Shown here piece by piece: positions 11,307 through 19,767 of a stretch of 32,151 bases of DNA. Location: assembly GCF_016862515.1 (NCBI RefSeq), contig NZ_BONC01000082.1, forward strand, positions 1 through 32,151, written 5' to 3'. Each line of letters starts with the position of its first letter. Position 1 is the first letter of the stretch. Below the pieces are notes generated by a model that was not told the origin of the DNA, did no database searches, and saw nothing but the letters and a program-made list of their open reading frames with translations. Made by a program: the position numbers and the translations under genes. The stretch is from Asanoa iriomotensis. GTDB taxonomy: Bacteria > Actinomycetota > Actinomycetes > Mycobacteriales > Micromonosporaceae.

Positions 11307-11335
11307 CGGCACCGGCCGGGTTCCGGCCGATGCCG
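11307..11335 (-). promoter_or_regulatory. GC-rich hairpin in the glgX 5' leader
   Basis: Arms CGGCA-c-CGGCCGG (11307-11319) and CCGGCCG-a-TGCCG (11323-11335) give 12 base pairs with one mismatch and a 3-nt loop. It lies directly upstream of the hairpin over the ribosome binding site. It has no U-run, and a terminator for citrate synthase is less likely because the putative glgX promoter lies upstream of it. Confidence 0.45.
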
Positions 11336-11363
11336 CCTATTGCCCCACCGACGGTAGCGTCAA
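11335..11363 (-). promoter_or_regulatory. Candidate sigma70-type promoter of the glgX-treY-treZ operon
   Basis: TTGACG (complement of 11358-11363) and ATAGGC (complement of 11335-11340) are separated by 17 bases. The -35 is a good match, the -10 is weak. A transcript from here would carry both leader hairpins. Confidence 0.4.
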
Positions 11364-11414
11364 TCTGTGAGATCGTCCGCAGACGACCTGGTCGCGTGTT
11401 TTGCCAGATCTTAC

Positions 11415-12698
<1,284 letters not shown>

Positions 12699-12735
12699 CA
12701 GGTCCTCGCTTTTGACGGGTGGGGGGATGTCACGT

Positions 12736-12758
12736 CGTTGTTACGCCTCAGTACAACG
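12736..12758. promoter_or_regulatory. Inverted repeat upstream of citrate synthase
   Basis: CGTTGTTAC (12736-12744) and GTACAACG (12751-12758) are inverted copies with one extra base, 38-60 bases before the gltA start. This is the right place for an operator of the citrate synthase promoter. No regulator can be named. Confidence 0.35.
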
Positions 12759-12786
12759 GTAATCGTTCGGCATGATCCGCCGGAAT

Positions 12787-12810
12787 CTCGCCCAGGTCCC
12801 CGGGGGCGAG
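12787..12810 (-). terminator. Possible terminator after the sulfatase gene
   Basis: CTCGCCC (12787-12793) and GGGCGAG (12804-12810) form a perfect 7-bp stem with a 10-nt loop, 15 bases after the sulfatase stop. There is no U-run, which is common for actinobacterial terminators. Confidence 0.4.
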
Positions 12811-12824
12811 GGATATACCACACC

Positions 12825-14888
12825 TCAGGACGTTTGCAGCCGCCGTAGCTCGTTGCCGGCCACCTCGTAGACGTCCACGGAGTTGGTTCCGGGGACGAAA
12901 AGCCCCTCGTCCTGGACCAGCGCCGCGAACCGCCGGCCCTGCTTGTCGGCCCAGGTGGCCTGGGTGACGGCGCCGATCGTGCCGTTGACGGCGATGGCCA
13001 GCGGCGTGCCGTCACGGACCGTGCTGGGCAGATCACCGTAGACCAGGGCGGGCAGCACGCCGGTCTCGGGCGCGACGTCGGCGAACGCGGAGGCATTGTC
13101 GATTGTCACCCGCGGACCGACCGCTTCGCTGACCTTCAGCGTGTCGACGCGCTTGCCCACGAGATCCGGCCGGATCCGGGGCGCCATGTGCGGACCCGCC
13201 TGGCCTGAGATGATCTTCGGGAACGTGGTGGTATCGGAGATGTTGACCGGTTTGCCGGGCACATCGCTGTAGACGTGGTCGTGGCTGGTTCGCGGCGGGG
13301 CGCTCGCCGGGCGGCCGTCGACCTCCCAGGGCACCTCGACGCCGGCCAGTTCCGCGACGGTCGGCAGCAGGTCGACGTGCTGCCAGTTGCGGTCGTCGAC
13401 CGCGCCGGCCTGCTGGGCGGGCGTCTTGACGAACAGCGGGACCCAGAGCACTTCCTCGGGCGAGGCCTCCACCGGGCCCATCCCGCGGCCCTGGTGGTTG
13501 ATCGTGAACGAGACACCGTGGTCGGCGGTCACCACCAGCACGGCCTTGTCCCAGAGGCCGGTCTGCTTCATCCGGGAGATCATCTTGCCGACCAGCAGGT
13601 CGGTGTAGCCGACTTGGGCCAGGTGCCGGTCCCGGGCGGTCTCCACCCAACCAGGCCCGTCCAGCGGGAAGTCCTCCGGCGCCTCGTAGCGGGTGCCCGA
13701 CGGCAGGTAGTTCCAGGGGGTGTGCGGCATCAGCAGGTGCAGGAAGTGCAACTTGGGCCGCGGCGTCGGGGTCAGCCCGTCGAGGAACGCGGTGAACCGG
13801 GACGGCTGGTTGTCGTCGAGGCTGTCCCAGCGGAACTTCGGGTCACCGGGCGCGACACCGGAACGCGCCTCGGCGATCGTGGCCTCGCGGTAGGACGCCT
13901 CCGGGTCGTCGGACGGCTCGTCGCGCGGCGAGGCGATCTGCCGGAAGAGCCCGGCCACCTCTCGGATCAGTGCCTTGAGGCCGCCCGGCCGGTTCTGCTC
14001 GGCCGCCGGGTCGCACTCGCTCGGCGGGCACAGCTCGGTGATCGTCTCCTGCACGTCGGTGTCATAGGTGCCGCCGAGCAGGGTGAACAGGTTGTCGGGG
14101 TAGGCCGCGTAGTGCGGCGCGACCTCCTTGGCCGGGTGCTTACCGGTGAGCATGGCGGGCATCGCGTACGGGGTCCAGCCGCTGACGCCGGTCGCGTTGC
14201 GATACCAGGTCGAGCTGTCGGCCAGCGTGGCGATGTTCGGATACTTCGTGCGGTCGATCTTCCCGTCCGGCCCCAGCAGTGAGACCAGCGGGAACTCGTC
14301 GAGCATGAGCATGACGACGGGCGGGTGGCTGTCCTTGGTCTGCGTCACGTCGGCGCGGGCCTTGAGCGCCTCTGACGGGAGCACGACCGCTGATGTCGGC
14401 GAGGCGAACGCGAACAGGGCGACGAAGACCAACGGGCCGACCGCCGCGATGCGCATGAGCTGACCCGGGACGCGCCAACGCCAATAGGCGTACGCGATGC
14501 CGGCGCCGACCGCGATCGCCAGCGCGGCCAGCGGGAGGCCGCGCATCGGCAGGAGTTGCTTGCCGAACTGGACGGCGATCGCGGCGACGAGCAGGCCGAC
14601 CGTGGTGGCGTGGGTGACCCGGCGGGTGCGGGGGCCGATCAGGCCGGTCAGTGCGCCGAGGGTCCAGAGCACGAGCGGCGGTGCCAGCGTGACCAGGGCG
14701 ACGAGCAGCAGGATCTCGGTGCGGCCGGCGCCGTAGAAGAGGAAGAAGTCGGGGCTCTTGCCGGTGACGTCGAGGAGCGGCTGGGTGATCGCCAGGCCGC
14801 AGAGGGCGAGGATCTCCAGCATGGGGGCGATCTCGCCGCGGACCCAGCTGGGTTTCTCCGCCGGCTTCTCGTCAGTCACGCCGGACAC
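12825..14888 (-). CDS. Membrane-anchored sulfatase / alkaline-phosphatase-superfamily protein
   Basis: 687 residues. The first about 165 form several membrane helices; the rest is a sulfatase-fold domain placed outside the membrane. Metal-site motifs are visible: VVMLMLDEFP (D197), SGWTPYAMPAMLTGKHP (235-251, nucleophile region), LMPHTPWNYL (H389) and VVTADHGVS (D456, H457). The Cys-x-Pro-x-Arg signature of true sulfatases is absent; a Thr would be the nucleophile, as in LTA synthase and phosphoethanolamine transferases. So it more likely cleaves or transfers phosphate-linked groups on an envelope polymer. The GTG start at 14888 overlaps the methyltransferase stop by 17 bases; a GTG at 14879 is an alternative. 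It is the last gene of a three-gene cassette. Superfamily is secure, substrate unknown. Confidence 0.9.
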   Translation of the reverse strand: MSGVTDEKPAEKPSWVRGEIAPMLEILALCGLAITQPLLDVTGKSPDFFLFYGAGRTEILLLVALVTLAPPLVLWTLGALTGLIGPRTRRVTHATTVGLLVAAIAVQFGKQLLPMRGLPLAALAIAVGAGIAYAYWRWRVPGQLMRIAAVGPLVFVALFAFASPTSAVVLPSEALKARADVTQTKDSHPPVVMLMLDEFPLVSLLGPDGKIDRTKYPNIATLADSSTWYRNATGVSGWTPYAMPAMLTGKHPAKEVAPHYAAYPDNLFTLLGGTYDTDVQETITELCPPSECDPAAEQNRPGGLKALIREVAGLFRQIASPRDEPSDDPEASYREATIAEARSGVAPGDPKFRWDSLDDNQPSRFTAFLDGLTPTPRPKLHFLHLLMPHTPWNYLPSGTRYEAPEDFPLDGPGWVETARDRHLAQVGYTDLLVGKMISRMKQTGLWDKAVLVVTADHGVSFTINHQGRGMGPVEASPEEVLWVPLFVKTPAQQAGAVDDRNWQHVDLLPTVAELAGVEVPWEVDGRPASAPPRTSHDHVYSDVPGKPVNISDTTTFPKIISGQAGPHMAPRIRPDLVGKRVDTLKVSEAVGPRVTIDNASAFADVAPETGVLPALVYGDLPSTVRDGTPLAIAVNGTIGAVTQATWADKQGRRFAALVQDEGLFVPGTNSVDVYEVAGNELRRLQTS

Positions 14889-16290
14889 CCGCGATCAGGG
14901 TACGGCTGCCGCCCGGCAACGTCTCCCGCCGCGCGATGTCGAAACGCTCGCCGAGCAGGCGGACGAAGGTGTCCACGTGGTAGTCCGGGAACAGGCCGTC
15001 GGGCTTGTTGGCGAGCAGCTTCCGGGCCATGGGGTCGTCGGCGTGCACGAACTCGACGACGACGGTGCGGCCGCAGCCGGCGAGCCAGTCGACGATGCGC
15101 GGCAAGGGCACGTTGCGGCCGATGGCCAGGTGGTGGACGACGGCGAGGGCCAGCGCGACGTCGGCCTTGGCGGCGCGGGCGGCGAAGCCGGCGCGCTCGG
15201 TGCTCGCCCAGCCGCCGCCGGGCGACGGGTCGGCGAGGTCCATGACGATCGGCAGGATCCGCTTGGCACCCTCGGTGCGGAGCTGGCGGTAGAGGGTGTC
15301 GACGACCGCGGGGTCGGCCTCGACGGCGACCACGTAGCCGGCCTTCGCCGCCGCCTGCCGGCTGAAGATGCCGTCGTTGGCGCCGAGGTCGAGGACGAGG
15401 TCTTTGGCCTCGGCGGCGTCGAGGGCGGCGTCGACGAAACGCTGCTTGGCGGCCCGGTCGTCGGCGGAGTAGCTGCACGTCTCCCGGTAGCCGCCCCAGT
15501 GCGTGGCCGGCGGCGCCCAGTCGAGCTTGTCGACCAGCTTGGCGATCGCCCGCACGGCGGCGGCCACCAGCTCGGCGTTGAACCCGGCGTCGCGCAGTTG
15601 CTCGCGGACCGCGCCGGTGCTGCGGTCGGCGTTGCGCGACTGGATGCTGTCATGGAGGTGGACGTGCTTGAGCACGCCGGCCGCGAGCCGCTTGGTGCCG
15701 CCGAGCAGGCGGCGCATCTGGGCTGGTTCGACGCCGTCGATCTGGGCCCGCAGCAGCGGGTGGGGGTCGAAGTCGAGGTGCGCCTGGAGCATCAGCGGGT
15801 AGAGCAGCGTCTGGCAGAACTGCCGGTAGCCGGCCCAGGGCTCGCCGGGCTTGGCGGGCTCGAACGAGCCGACGTCGATGAACTCCGGCGCGGCGCCGCG
15901 CCACTGCAGGTTGTAGGCCGAGCCGTCCTTCATCGTGAAGCCGGCCGCGAGGGCGTCCTGGAGCAGCCTCAGGTGGAGGCGGGCGGCGTCCTGGCGCATC
16001 GCGTGCGACCACTCGTAGGGATGGCTGACGAACGGGATCGGCTCGTGGCGCAGGGTCGCGCTCCAGGTGCCGGGCTCGCCGGGCAGCTCGCGGTCGACCT
16101 CGTCGGTCTTCGTGAGCGTGCCGTCGGCCTGAGCGCGGGCGAAGAAGTCGCTGGTGCGCAGCGCCTTCCAGTCCTGGGCGGCCTGCGCCCCCAGCCCGCG
16201 GAGCACCTCGCCGTCGGCGTGGAACACCCGGGTCTGGGGGTCACGGAAAGAACCCGGCTCCGCGTGCGGCCGGGTGGGTTCTGGTGTCAC
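14872..16290 (-). CDS. SAM-dependent methyltransferase with NoeA-like N-terminal domain
   Basis: 472 residues in two parts. Residues about 80-170 contain KDGSAYNLQW and FIDVGSFEP followed by PWAGYRQFCQTLLYPLML. This block is typical of proteins annotated as nodulation protein NoeA-like and faintly recalls a kinase-type fold. Residues about 295-472 are a class I methyltransferase with motif I VLDLGANDG (299-307) and the acidic loop VVAVEAD (320-326). It starts with GTG at 16290, 7 bases after the small membrane protein, and ends inside the sulfatase gene, so the three are one transcript. The acceptor is unknown; by context a surface glycan or lipid-linked sugar is plausible. Confidence 0.88.
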   Translation of the reverse strand: MTPEPTRPHAEPGSFRDPQTRVFHADGEVLRGLGAQAAQDWKALRTSDFFARAQADGTLTKTDEVDRELPGEPGTWSATLRHEPIPFVSHPYEWSHAMRQDAARLHLRLLQDALAAGFTMKDGSAYNLQWRGAAPEFIDVGSFEPAKPGEPWAGYRQFCQTLLYPLMLQAHLDFDPHPLLRAQIDGVEPAQMRRLLGGTKRLAAGVLKHVHLHDSIQSRNADRSTGAVREQLRDAGFNAELVAAAVRAIAKLVDKLDWAPPATHWGGYRETCSYSADDRAAKQRFVDAALDAAEAKDLVLDLGANDGIFSRQAAAKAGYVVAVEADPAVVDTLYRQLRTEGAKRILPIVMDLADPSPGGGWASTERAGFAARAAKADVALALAVVHHLAIGRNVPLPRIVDWLAGCGRTVVVEFVHADDPMARKLLANKPDGLFPDYHVDTFVRLLGERFDIARRETLPGGSRTLIAGVRRD

Positions 16291-16297
16291 CGAGCGC

Positions 16298-16510
16298 TCA
16301 GTCCTTGTCGGCCGTCGCCGCTGCCGGTGTCTGCTCCGCCGGCGTGTGCTCTGCGGGCGTCTGCTCTGCGGGCGTCTTGCGGCGGAACATGCCCGTGATG
16401 CGCCGCCAGTACATCTTCGCCGCGACCACCACGCCGGCCGTGCCGGCGACGATCGCCTGCACGATCAGGCTGCCCGATCCCGCGTCCAGGTAGGCCAGAT
16501 GAGGCTCCAT
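16298..16510 (-). CDS. Small one-helix membrane protein of the methyltransferase-sulfatase cassette
   Basis: 70 residues from ATG 16510, which has GGAG 9 nt upstream; a longer ORF from 16618 is not supported by a binding site. The protein begins MEPHLAYLDAGSGSL, then one helix (IVQAIVAGTAGVVVAAKMYW), a basic patch (RRITGMFRRK) and a tail of TPAEQ-type repeats. Short proteins with a YLD(P/A)G(S/T)GS start and one helix are, as I recall, common beside sulfatase and methyltransferase genes, but I cannot verify this here. It is the first gene of the cassette, 7 bases before the methyltransferase. It may anchor or organise the enzymes at the membrane; that is inference. Confidence 0.8.
   Translation of the reverse strand: MEPHLAYLDAGSGSLIVQAIVAGTAGVVVAAKMYWRRITGMFRRKTPAEQTPAEHTPAEQTPAAATADKD
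16322..16381 (-). repeat. 15-bp tandem repeat encoding TPAEQ units
   Basis: Four 15-base units start at 16322, 16337, 16352 and 16367; the middle ones differ by only one to three bases. They encode the TPAEQ/TPAEH tail of the small membrane protein. In-frame slippage could change the tail length between strains. Confidence 0.75.
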
Positions 16511-16580
16511 CCCGCCGTTCTCCTCCCTCTTCAGCCGCTCGAGCCCATGCGACCGCCCCCGCGGTCGGATGCGGCGCGCG

Positions 16581-16741
16581 GTGTTGTCTGCCCCGTCCTC
16601 CCCGGCACCTCGCGTCATCGCGCTGACAACACCCGTTTCCCACCGTGACAGATGTTTGTCATGTGCCGTGCCCCGACCCTACGCTTGAGATCGGATTCAC
16701 GCAGCGTCCGCAGCGTACCGTCTGACGTGTTTTGTCCGACA
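16581..16741. promoter_or_regulatory. Cluster of TTGTC/GACAA elements between the cassette and the VOC gene
   Basis: GTGTTGTC (16581-16588) is repeated inverted as GACAACAC (16625-16632). TGACA (16646) and TGTCA (16657) form a second inverted pair, and TGTCCGACA (16733-16741) is a third, gapped palindrome. A 9-bp direct repeat of CGCAGCGT lies at 16700-16716. The region separates two divergent genes, so it should hold both promoters. Confidence 0.4.
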
Positions 16742-16785
16742 TACGAGGGTCCGATTCGTTCAAGACTTGGCGCGGTCCGCCGGCT

Positions 16786-16791
16786 TACGTT
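16786..16791 (+). promoter_or_regulatory. Possible -10 box for a leaderless VOC transcript
   Basis: TACGTT fits TAnnnT and lies exactly 6 bases before the ATG at 16798, where no Shine-Dalgarno is seen. Actinobacterial leaderless genes have this layout. No good -35 is visible. Confidence 0.35.
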
Positions 16792-16797
16792 CGGATC

Positions 16798-17190
16798 ATG
16801 AGTCTGCACATCAGTCTTTTCGAGCTGGTCGTGACCGATATGGCCAAGTCGCTCGCCTTCTACCGCGCGCTCGGGGTGTCGATCCCGGAATCCGCCGACA
16901 ACGAGCCGCACGTCGACGTGGCGCTGCCGGGCGGGATGCGCCTGGCCTTCGACACCGTCGAGACGATCCGGTCGTTCAACCCGGGCTGGCAGGCACCGAC
17001 GGGCTCGCCGCGGGCATCGCTGGCCTTCCGCTGCGACAGCCCGGCGGAGGTCGACGAGGTCTACGCGCGCATGACCAGGGACGGCTGGTCAGGCGTGCTG
17101 GAGCCGTTCGACGCGTTCTGGGGCCACCGTTACGCGACCCTGCACGACCCGGACGGCACGGGCGTCGACCTGTTCGCGGACCTCAGCTGA
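16798..17190 (+). CDS. VOC (glyoxalase/bleomycin-resistance fold) protein
   Basis: 130 residues beginning MSLHISLFELVVTDMAKSLAFYRALGV, the usual beta-alpha start of a VOC module, and ending GHRYATLHDPDGTGVDLFADLS, the typical second-module strand with a metal-site Glu position replaced by Asp. It is the size of a single two-module VOC protein (glyoxalase I-like, dioxygenase or antibiotic-binding). The start at 16798 is chosen because the family begins here; an upstream in-frame start at 16732 adds unlike sequence. It faces an AraC-type regulator tail to tail with an 8-base overlap, which suggests the regulator may control it. The substrate cannot be predicted. Confidence 0.88.
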   Translation: MSLHISLFELVVTDMAKSLAFYRALGVSIPESADNEPHVDVALPGGMRLAFDTVETIRSFNPGWQAPTGSPRASLAFRCDSPAEVDEVYARMTRDGWSGVLEPFDAFWGHRYATLHDPDGTGVDLFADLS

Positions 17191-17194
17191 GGTC
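17179..17194. repeat. 16-bp perfect palindrome spanning two overlapping stop codons
   Basis: GACCTCAGCTGAGGTC is identical on both strands and holds the TGA of the VOC gene and the TGA of the araC-type gene. Both proteins therefore end in Asp-Leu-Ser. Confidence 0.85.
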
Positions 17195-17881
17195 GAGCCG
17201 GCCGAGCGGGACGCCGGTCAGGGCCCGCACCTCGCGCGACAGGTGCGGCTGGTCGGCGTAGCCGGCGTCCGCGGCCGCGGTCGCCTTGGGCACACCGGCC
17301 CGCAGCAGGGCCAGCGCGCGGCGCATGCGCAGGATGCGGGCCAGGGTCTTGGGACCGTAGCCGAACAGGTCGCGGCTGGCGCGGTGCAGGTGGCGCTCCG
17401 TCAGGCCGACCTCGGCGGCGGTCGCGGAGACGGTGGCGCCGGTGGCGAGACTGCGGGCGATCGCCTGGGCCCGCGGATCGGGACCGCCGGCCGCCCGCAG
17501 CCTCGCCTCGGCTAGTCGGTCGAGCAGGTCGCCGTCGCGGGTGTCGGCCATGCCGTCGGCGATCTCGCGGACCAGCGCGGCCGGCCACAGCGCGTCGAGC
17601 GGCACCCGCTGGTCGGTCAGCTCGGCGGCCGGCAGGCCGAACACGGCGGGGCCGGTGCCGGGCGCGAAGCGCAGGCCGACGATCGACTCGCCGGCGGTCA
17701 GGTCGGACAGCCCGGCCGTCGTGTCGGGGCCGGCGACCATCAGGCCGGTGCGGCTCGACCAGATCAGGTCGGTGCAGCCGTCGGGCAGGATGCGAGCCTG
17801 GCGCGAGGTGGTCACCATGCGCCGCCAGAGCACCCCTTGTGATCGGGGTGCGCGCCATTCGTCCAGGCTCATGCTCGGCAT
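17183..17881 (-). CDS. AraC-family transcriptional regulator with DUF6597-type sensor domain
   Basis: 232 residues from ATG 17881 (alternative ATG 17872). The N-terminal half contains RILPDGCTDLIW and GPDTT, typical of the DUF6597-like effector domain found on this AraC subgroup. The C-terminal half has two helix-turn-helix units, the first around TVSATAAEVGLTERHLHRAS and the second around AAADAGYADQPHLSREV, with the conserved FGYGPKTLARILR link. It converges on the VOC gene with an 8-base overlap. Upstream in-frame sequence is Arg-rich shadow of other genes and was not included. The ligand and targets are unknown; the VOC gene is the obvious candidate. Confidence 0.9.
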   Translation of the reverse strand: MPSMSLDEWRAPRSQGVLWRRMVTTSRQARILPDGCTDLIWSSRTGLMVAGPDTTAGLSDLTAGESIVGLRFAPGTGPAVFGLPAAELTDQRVPLDALWPAALVREIADGMADTRDGDLLDRLAEARLRAAGGPDPRAQAIARSLATGATVSATAAEVGLTERHLHRASRDLFGYGPKTLARILRMRRALALLRAGVPKATAAADAGYADQPHLSREVRALTGVPLGRLDLS

Positions 17882-17904
17882 GCTCGCACCGGGGTACGAC
17901 GTTT

Positions 17905-18090
17905 CTAGTCGTCCTCTTCCTTGGGTTCGTCGGTCGGGTCGCCGTCGCCGAAGCCGAGGGCGATGCCGATCGCGAGGCCGATGCCGATGCCGGACGCGAT
18001 GCCGGTGGCCAGGTTGTCGAAGACGAACATCCCCAGCACGACCCCGACGACGACGCCGAGCGCGATCCCCGTTCCCATGGTCCGGTTCAC
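17905..18090 (-). CDS. Small glycine-rich membrane protein
   Basis: 61 residues starting with GTG at 18090 after a strong GGAGGGGAG site. Two hydrophobic stretches rich in Gly (GIALGVVVGVVLGMFVFDN and GIASGIGIGLAIGIALGFG) suggest two packed helices with glycine-zipper spacing. The tail (DGDPTDEPKEEDD) is strongly acidic. It lies 60 bases after the histidine kinase on the same strand and may be the third gene of that operon. I know no function for it. Confidence 0.75.
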   Translation of the reverse strand: MNRTMGTGIALGVVVGVVLGMFVFDNLATGIASGIGIGLAIGIALGFGDGDPTDEPKEEDD

Positions 18091-18150
18091 GGCGGCTCCC
18101 CTCCGTCGCTGTGCCCACCGCGTACCCGATGCGCCGCGCCGGCAAACCGG

Positions 18151-19767
18151 TCATTCGTCCGTTTCGTCGTCTTCCGCGAACAACGGAAGTCGTACCGTGA
18201 AGGCCGTCAGACCCGGCTCACTCGAGACCGTGACCGCGCCGTGGTGCGCGCCGACGACGGCGGACACGATCGCGAGGCCGAGCCCGGTGCTGCCGGCGGC
18301 GCGCGACCGCGACGAGTCGCCGCGGGCGAACCGGTCGAAGACCTCGCCCTGCAGGCCCGCCGGGATGCCCGGCCCGTCGTCGGTGACCGTCAGCACGGCG
18401 TGATCGCCGTCGGTGGTCAGGCCGGTGACGACGGTGGTGCCCGGCGGCGTGTGGGTGCGGGCGTTGGCGAGCAGGTTGGCGAGCACCTGGTGCAGCCGCG
18501 GCCCGTCGCCGCCGACCACGATCGCCTGGGTGGGCAGGTCCAGCCGCCAGTGGTGGCCCGGCCCGGCGACGTGCGCGTCACCGACCGTGTCGACGACGAG
18601 CGCGGTCAGGTCGACGGCGCCCTCGGCCAGCGGGCGGCCGGCGTCCAGGCGGGCGAGCAGCAGCAGGTCCTCGACCAGCGTGGTCATCCGGGCGCTCTCC
18701 GACTCGACCCGGCCGATCGCGTGCGCGACGTCGGCCGGCACCGGGGCCGGGTTGCGGCGGGTCAGCTCGGCGTAGCCGCGGATGGCGGCGAGCGGGGTGC
18801 GCAGCTCGTGGCTCGCGTCGGCGACGAACTGGCGTACCCGCGTCTCGCTGGCATGCCGCGCGGCGAGCGCGTCGCTGACGTGGGTGAGCATCCGGTTGAG
18901 CGCGGCGCCGACCCGGCCGACCTCGGTATCAGGATCTTCATCGGGTACGCGCATCGGCAGCGCGACCTCGCCGCGGTCCAGCGGCAGCTCCGTGACCTGG
19001 GCCGCGACACTGGCGACGCGTTCCAGCGGGCGCAGCTCGCGGCGGACGATCAACGCACCCGCGCCGCCGGCGAGCAGGAGTGCGGCGGCGGCCAGCGCGG
19101 ACTCGACGACGAGCAGGCGCTGCACGGTGTCGTCGACGGAGGCGAGCGGGAGTCCGATCACGACGGTGCTGCCGTCCTCGACCCGGGCGGCCAGGCGGTA
19201 CGCGCCCAGGGTGGCGAGGTCGCGGGTGTGCGCCTGGCCGTCCACCGGGACACCGGCCAGGGCCGCGTGCGCGGCCGCGGGGACCGCGAGGATCTCGGTG
19301 TTGCTCTCCGGGTCGCGGCGGCCGGAGAGGGTGACGGTGCCGCCGTCGACGCGGGCGGCGAGGGTGTCCGGGGGTTGGCCGTTGAGGGCCGGGCCGACGT
19401 CGACCCAGTCGGACGGGGGTGGTGGCGGGTCTGGCCGCCCGCCACCCGGTGGCGGCGGGCGGCCGGGCGGCGGCTGGCCGCCGTCGGGCTGGTTCGGGCG
19501 GTCGGGTGGCGGGTTGGGGCGTTCGCCGAGTTGCGGGAAGCCGGCGCGGGCCTGGCTCGCGGCGAGTTGGCTGTCGACCTGGGCGACCAGGGAGCCGCGC
19601 AGGGCGATGGTGGTGACGGCGCCGGTGGTGACGAGCACGATCGCGAGCAGGGCGATCACGATGAGCAGCAGCCGCGTGCGCAGCGTCCGCCGTCTCCCCC
19701 GCCTACGAGGCGCCGGAGGCGCTGGGGAGAGCGCCTCCGGCGGCTCAGTCGGCGGGCTTGAGGACAT
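18151..19767 (-). CDS. Sensor histidine kinase with a proline-rich periplasmic insert
   Basis: 538 residues: a Pro/Arg-rich cytoplasmic start, first membrane helix about 33-55, an outer domain of about 160 residues, second helix about 218-241, HAMP, then the His box FVADASHELRTPLAAIRGY (H320), an N box (NLLANARTHTPPGTTVV), DDGPGIP and GLGLAIV of the ATPase domain. Residues 81-118 are about half Pro with Gly and Arg, inside the sensor domain, which is unusual. The start ATG at 19767 overlaps the response-regulator stop by 23 bases, so the two form a coupled RR-HK operon. The signal sensed is unknown; the proline-rich loop would sit in or near the cell wall. Confidence 0.95.
   Translation of the reverse strand: MSSSPPTEPPEALSPAPPAPRRRGRRRTLRTRLLLIVIALLAIVLVTTGAVTTIALRGSLVAQVDSQLAASQARAGFPQLGERPNPPPDRPNQPDGGQPPPGRPPPPGGGRPDPPPPPSDWVDVGPALNGQPPDTLAARVDGGTVTLSGRRDPESNTEILAVPAAAHAALAGVPVDGQAHTRDLATLGAYRLAARVEDGSTVVIGLPLASVDDTVQRLLVVESALAAAALLLAGGAGALIVRRELRPLERVASVAAQVTELPLDRGEVALPMRVPDEDPDTEVGRVGAALNRMLTHVSDALAARHASETRVRQFVADASHELRTPLAAIRGYAELTRRNPAPVPADVAHAIGRVESESARMTTLVEDLLLLARLDAGRPLAEGAVDLTALVVDTVGDAHVAGPGHHWRLDLPTQAIVVGGDGPRLHQVLANLLANARTHTPPGTTVVTGLTTDGDHAVLTVTDDGPGIPAGLQGEVFDRFARGDSSRSRAAGSTGLGLAIVSAVVGAHHGAVTVSSEPGLTAFTVRLPLFAEDDETDE

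Noticed and set aside
11282-11414. Riboswitch in the glgX leader
   Set aside because: Two hairpins are seen but no known riboswitch core; kept only as a structural observation.
16598-16618. Longer start of the small cassette protein at 16618
   Set aside because: The ATG at 16510 has a good GGAG site and starts the recognisable protein; the extension is Arg-rich and unlike it.
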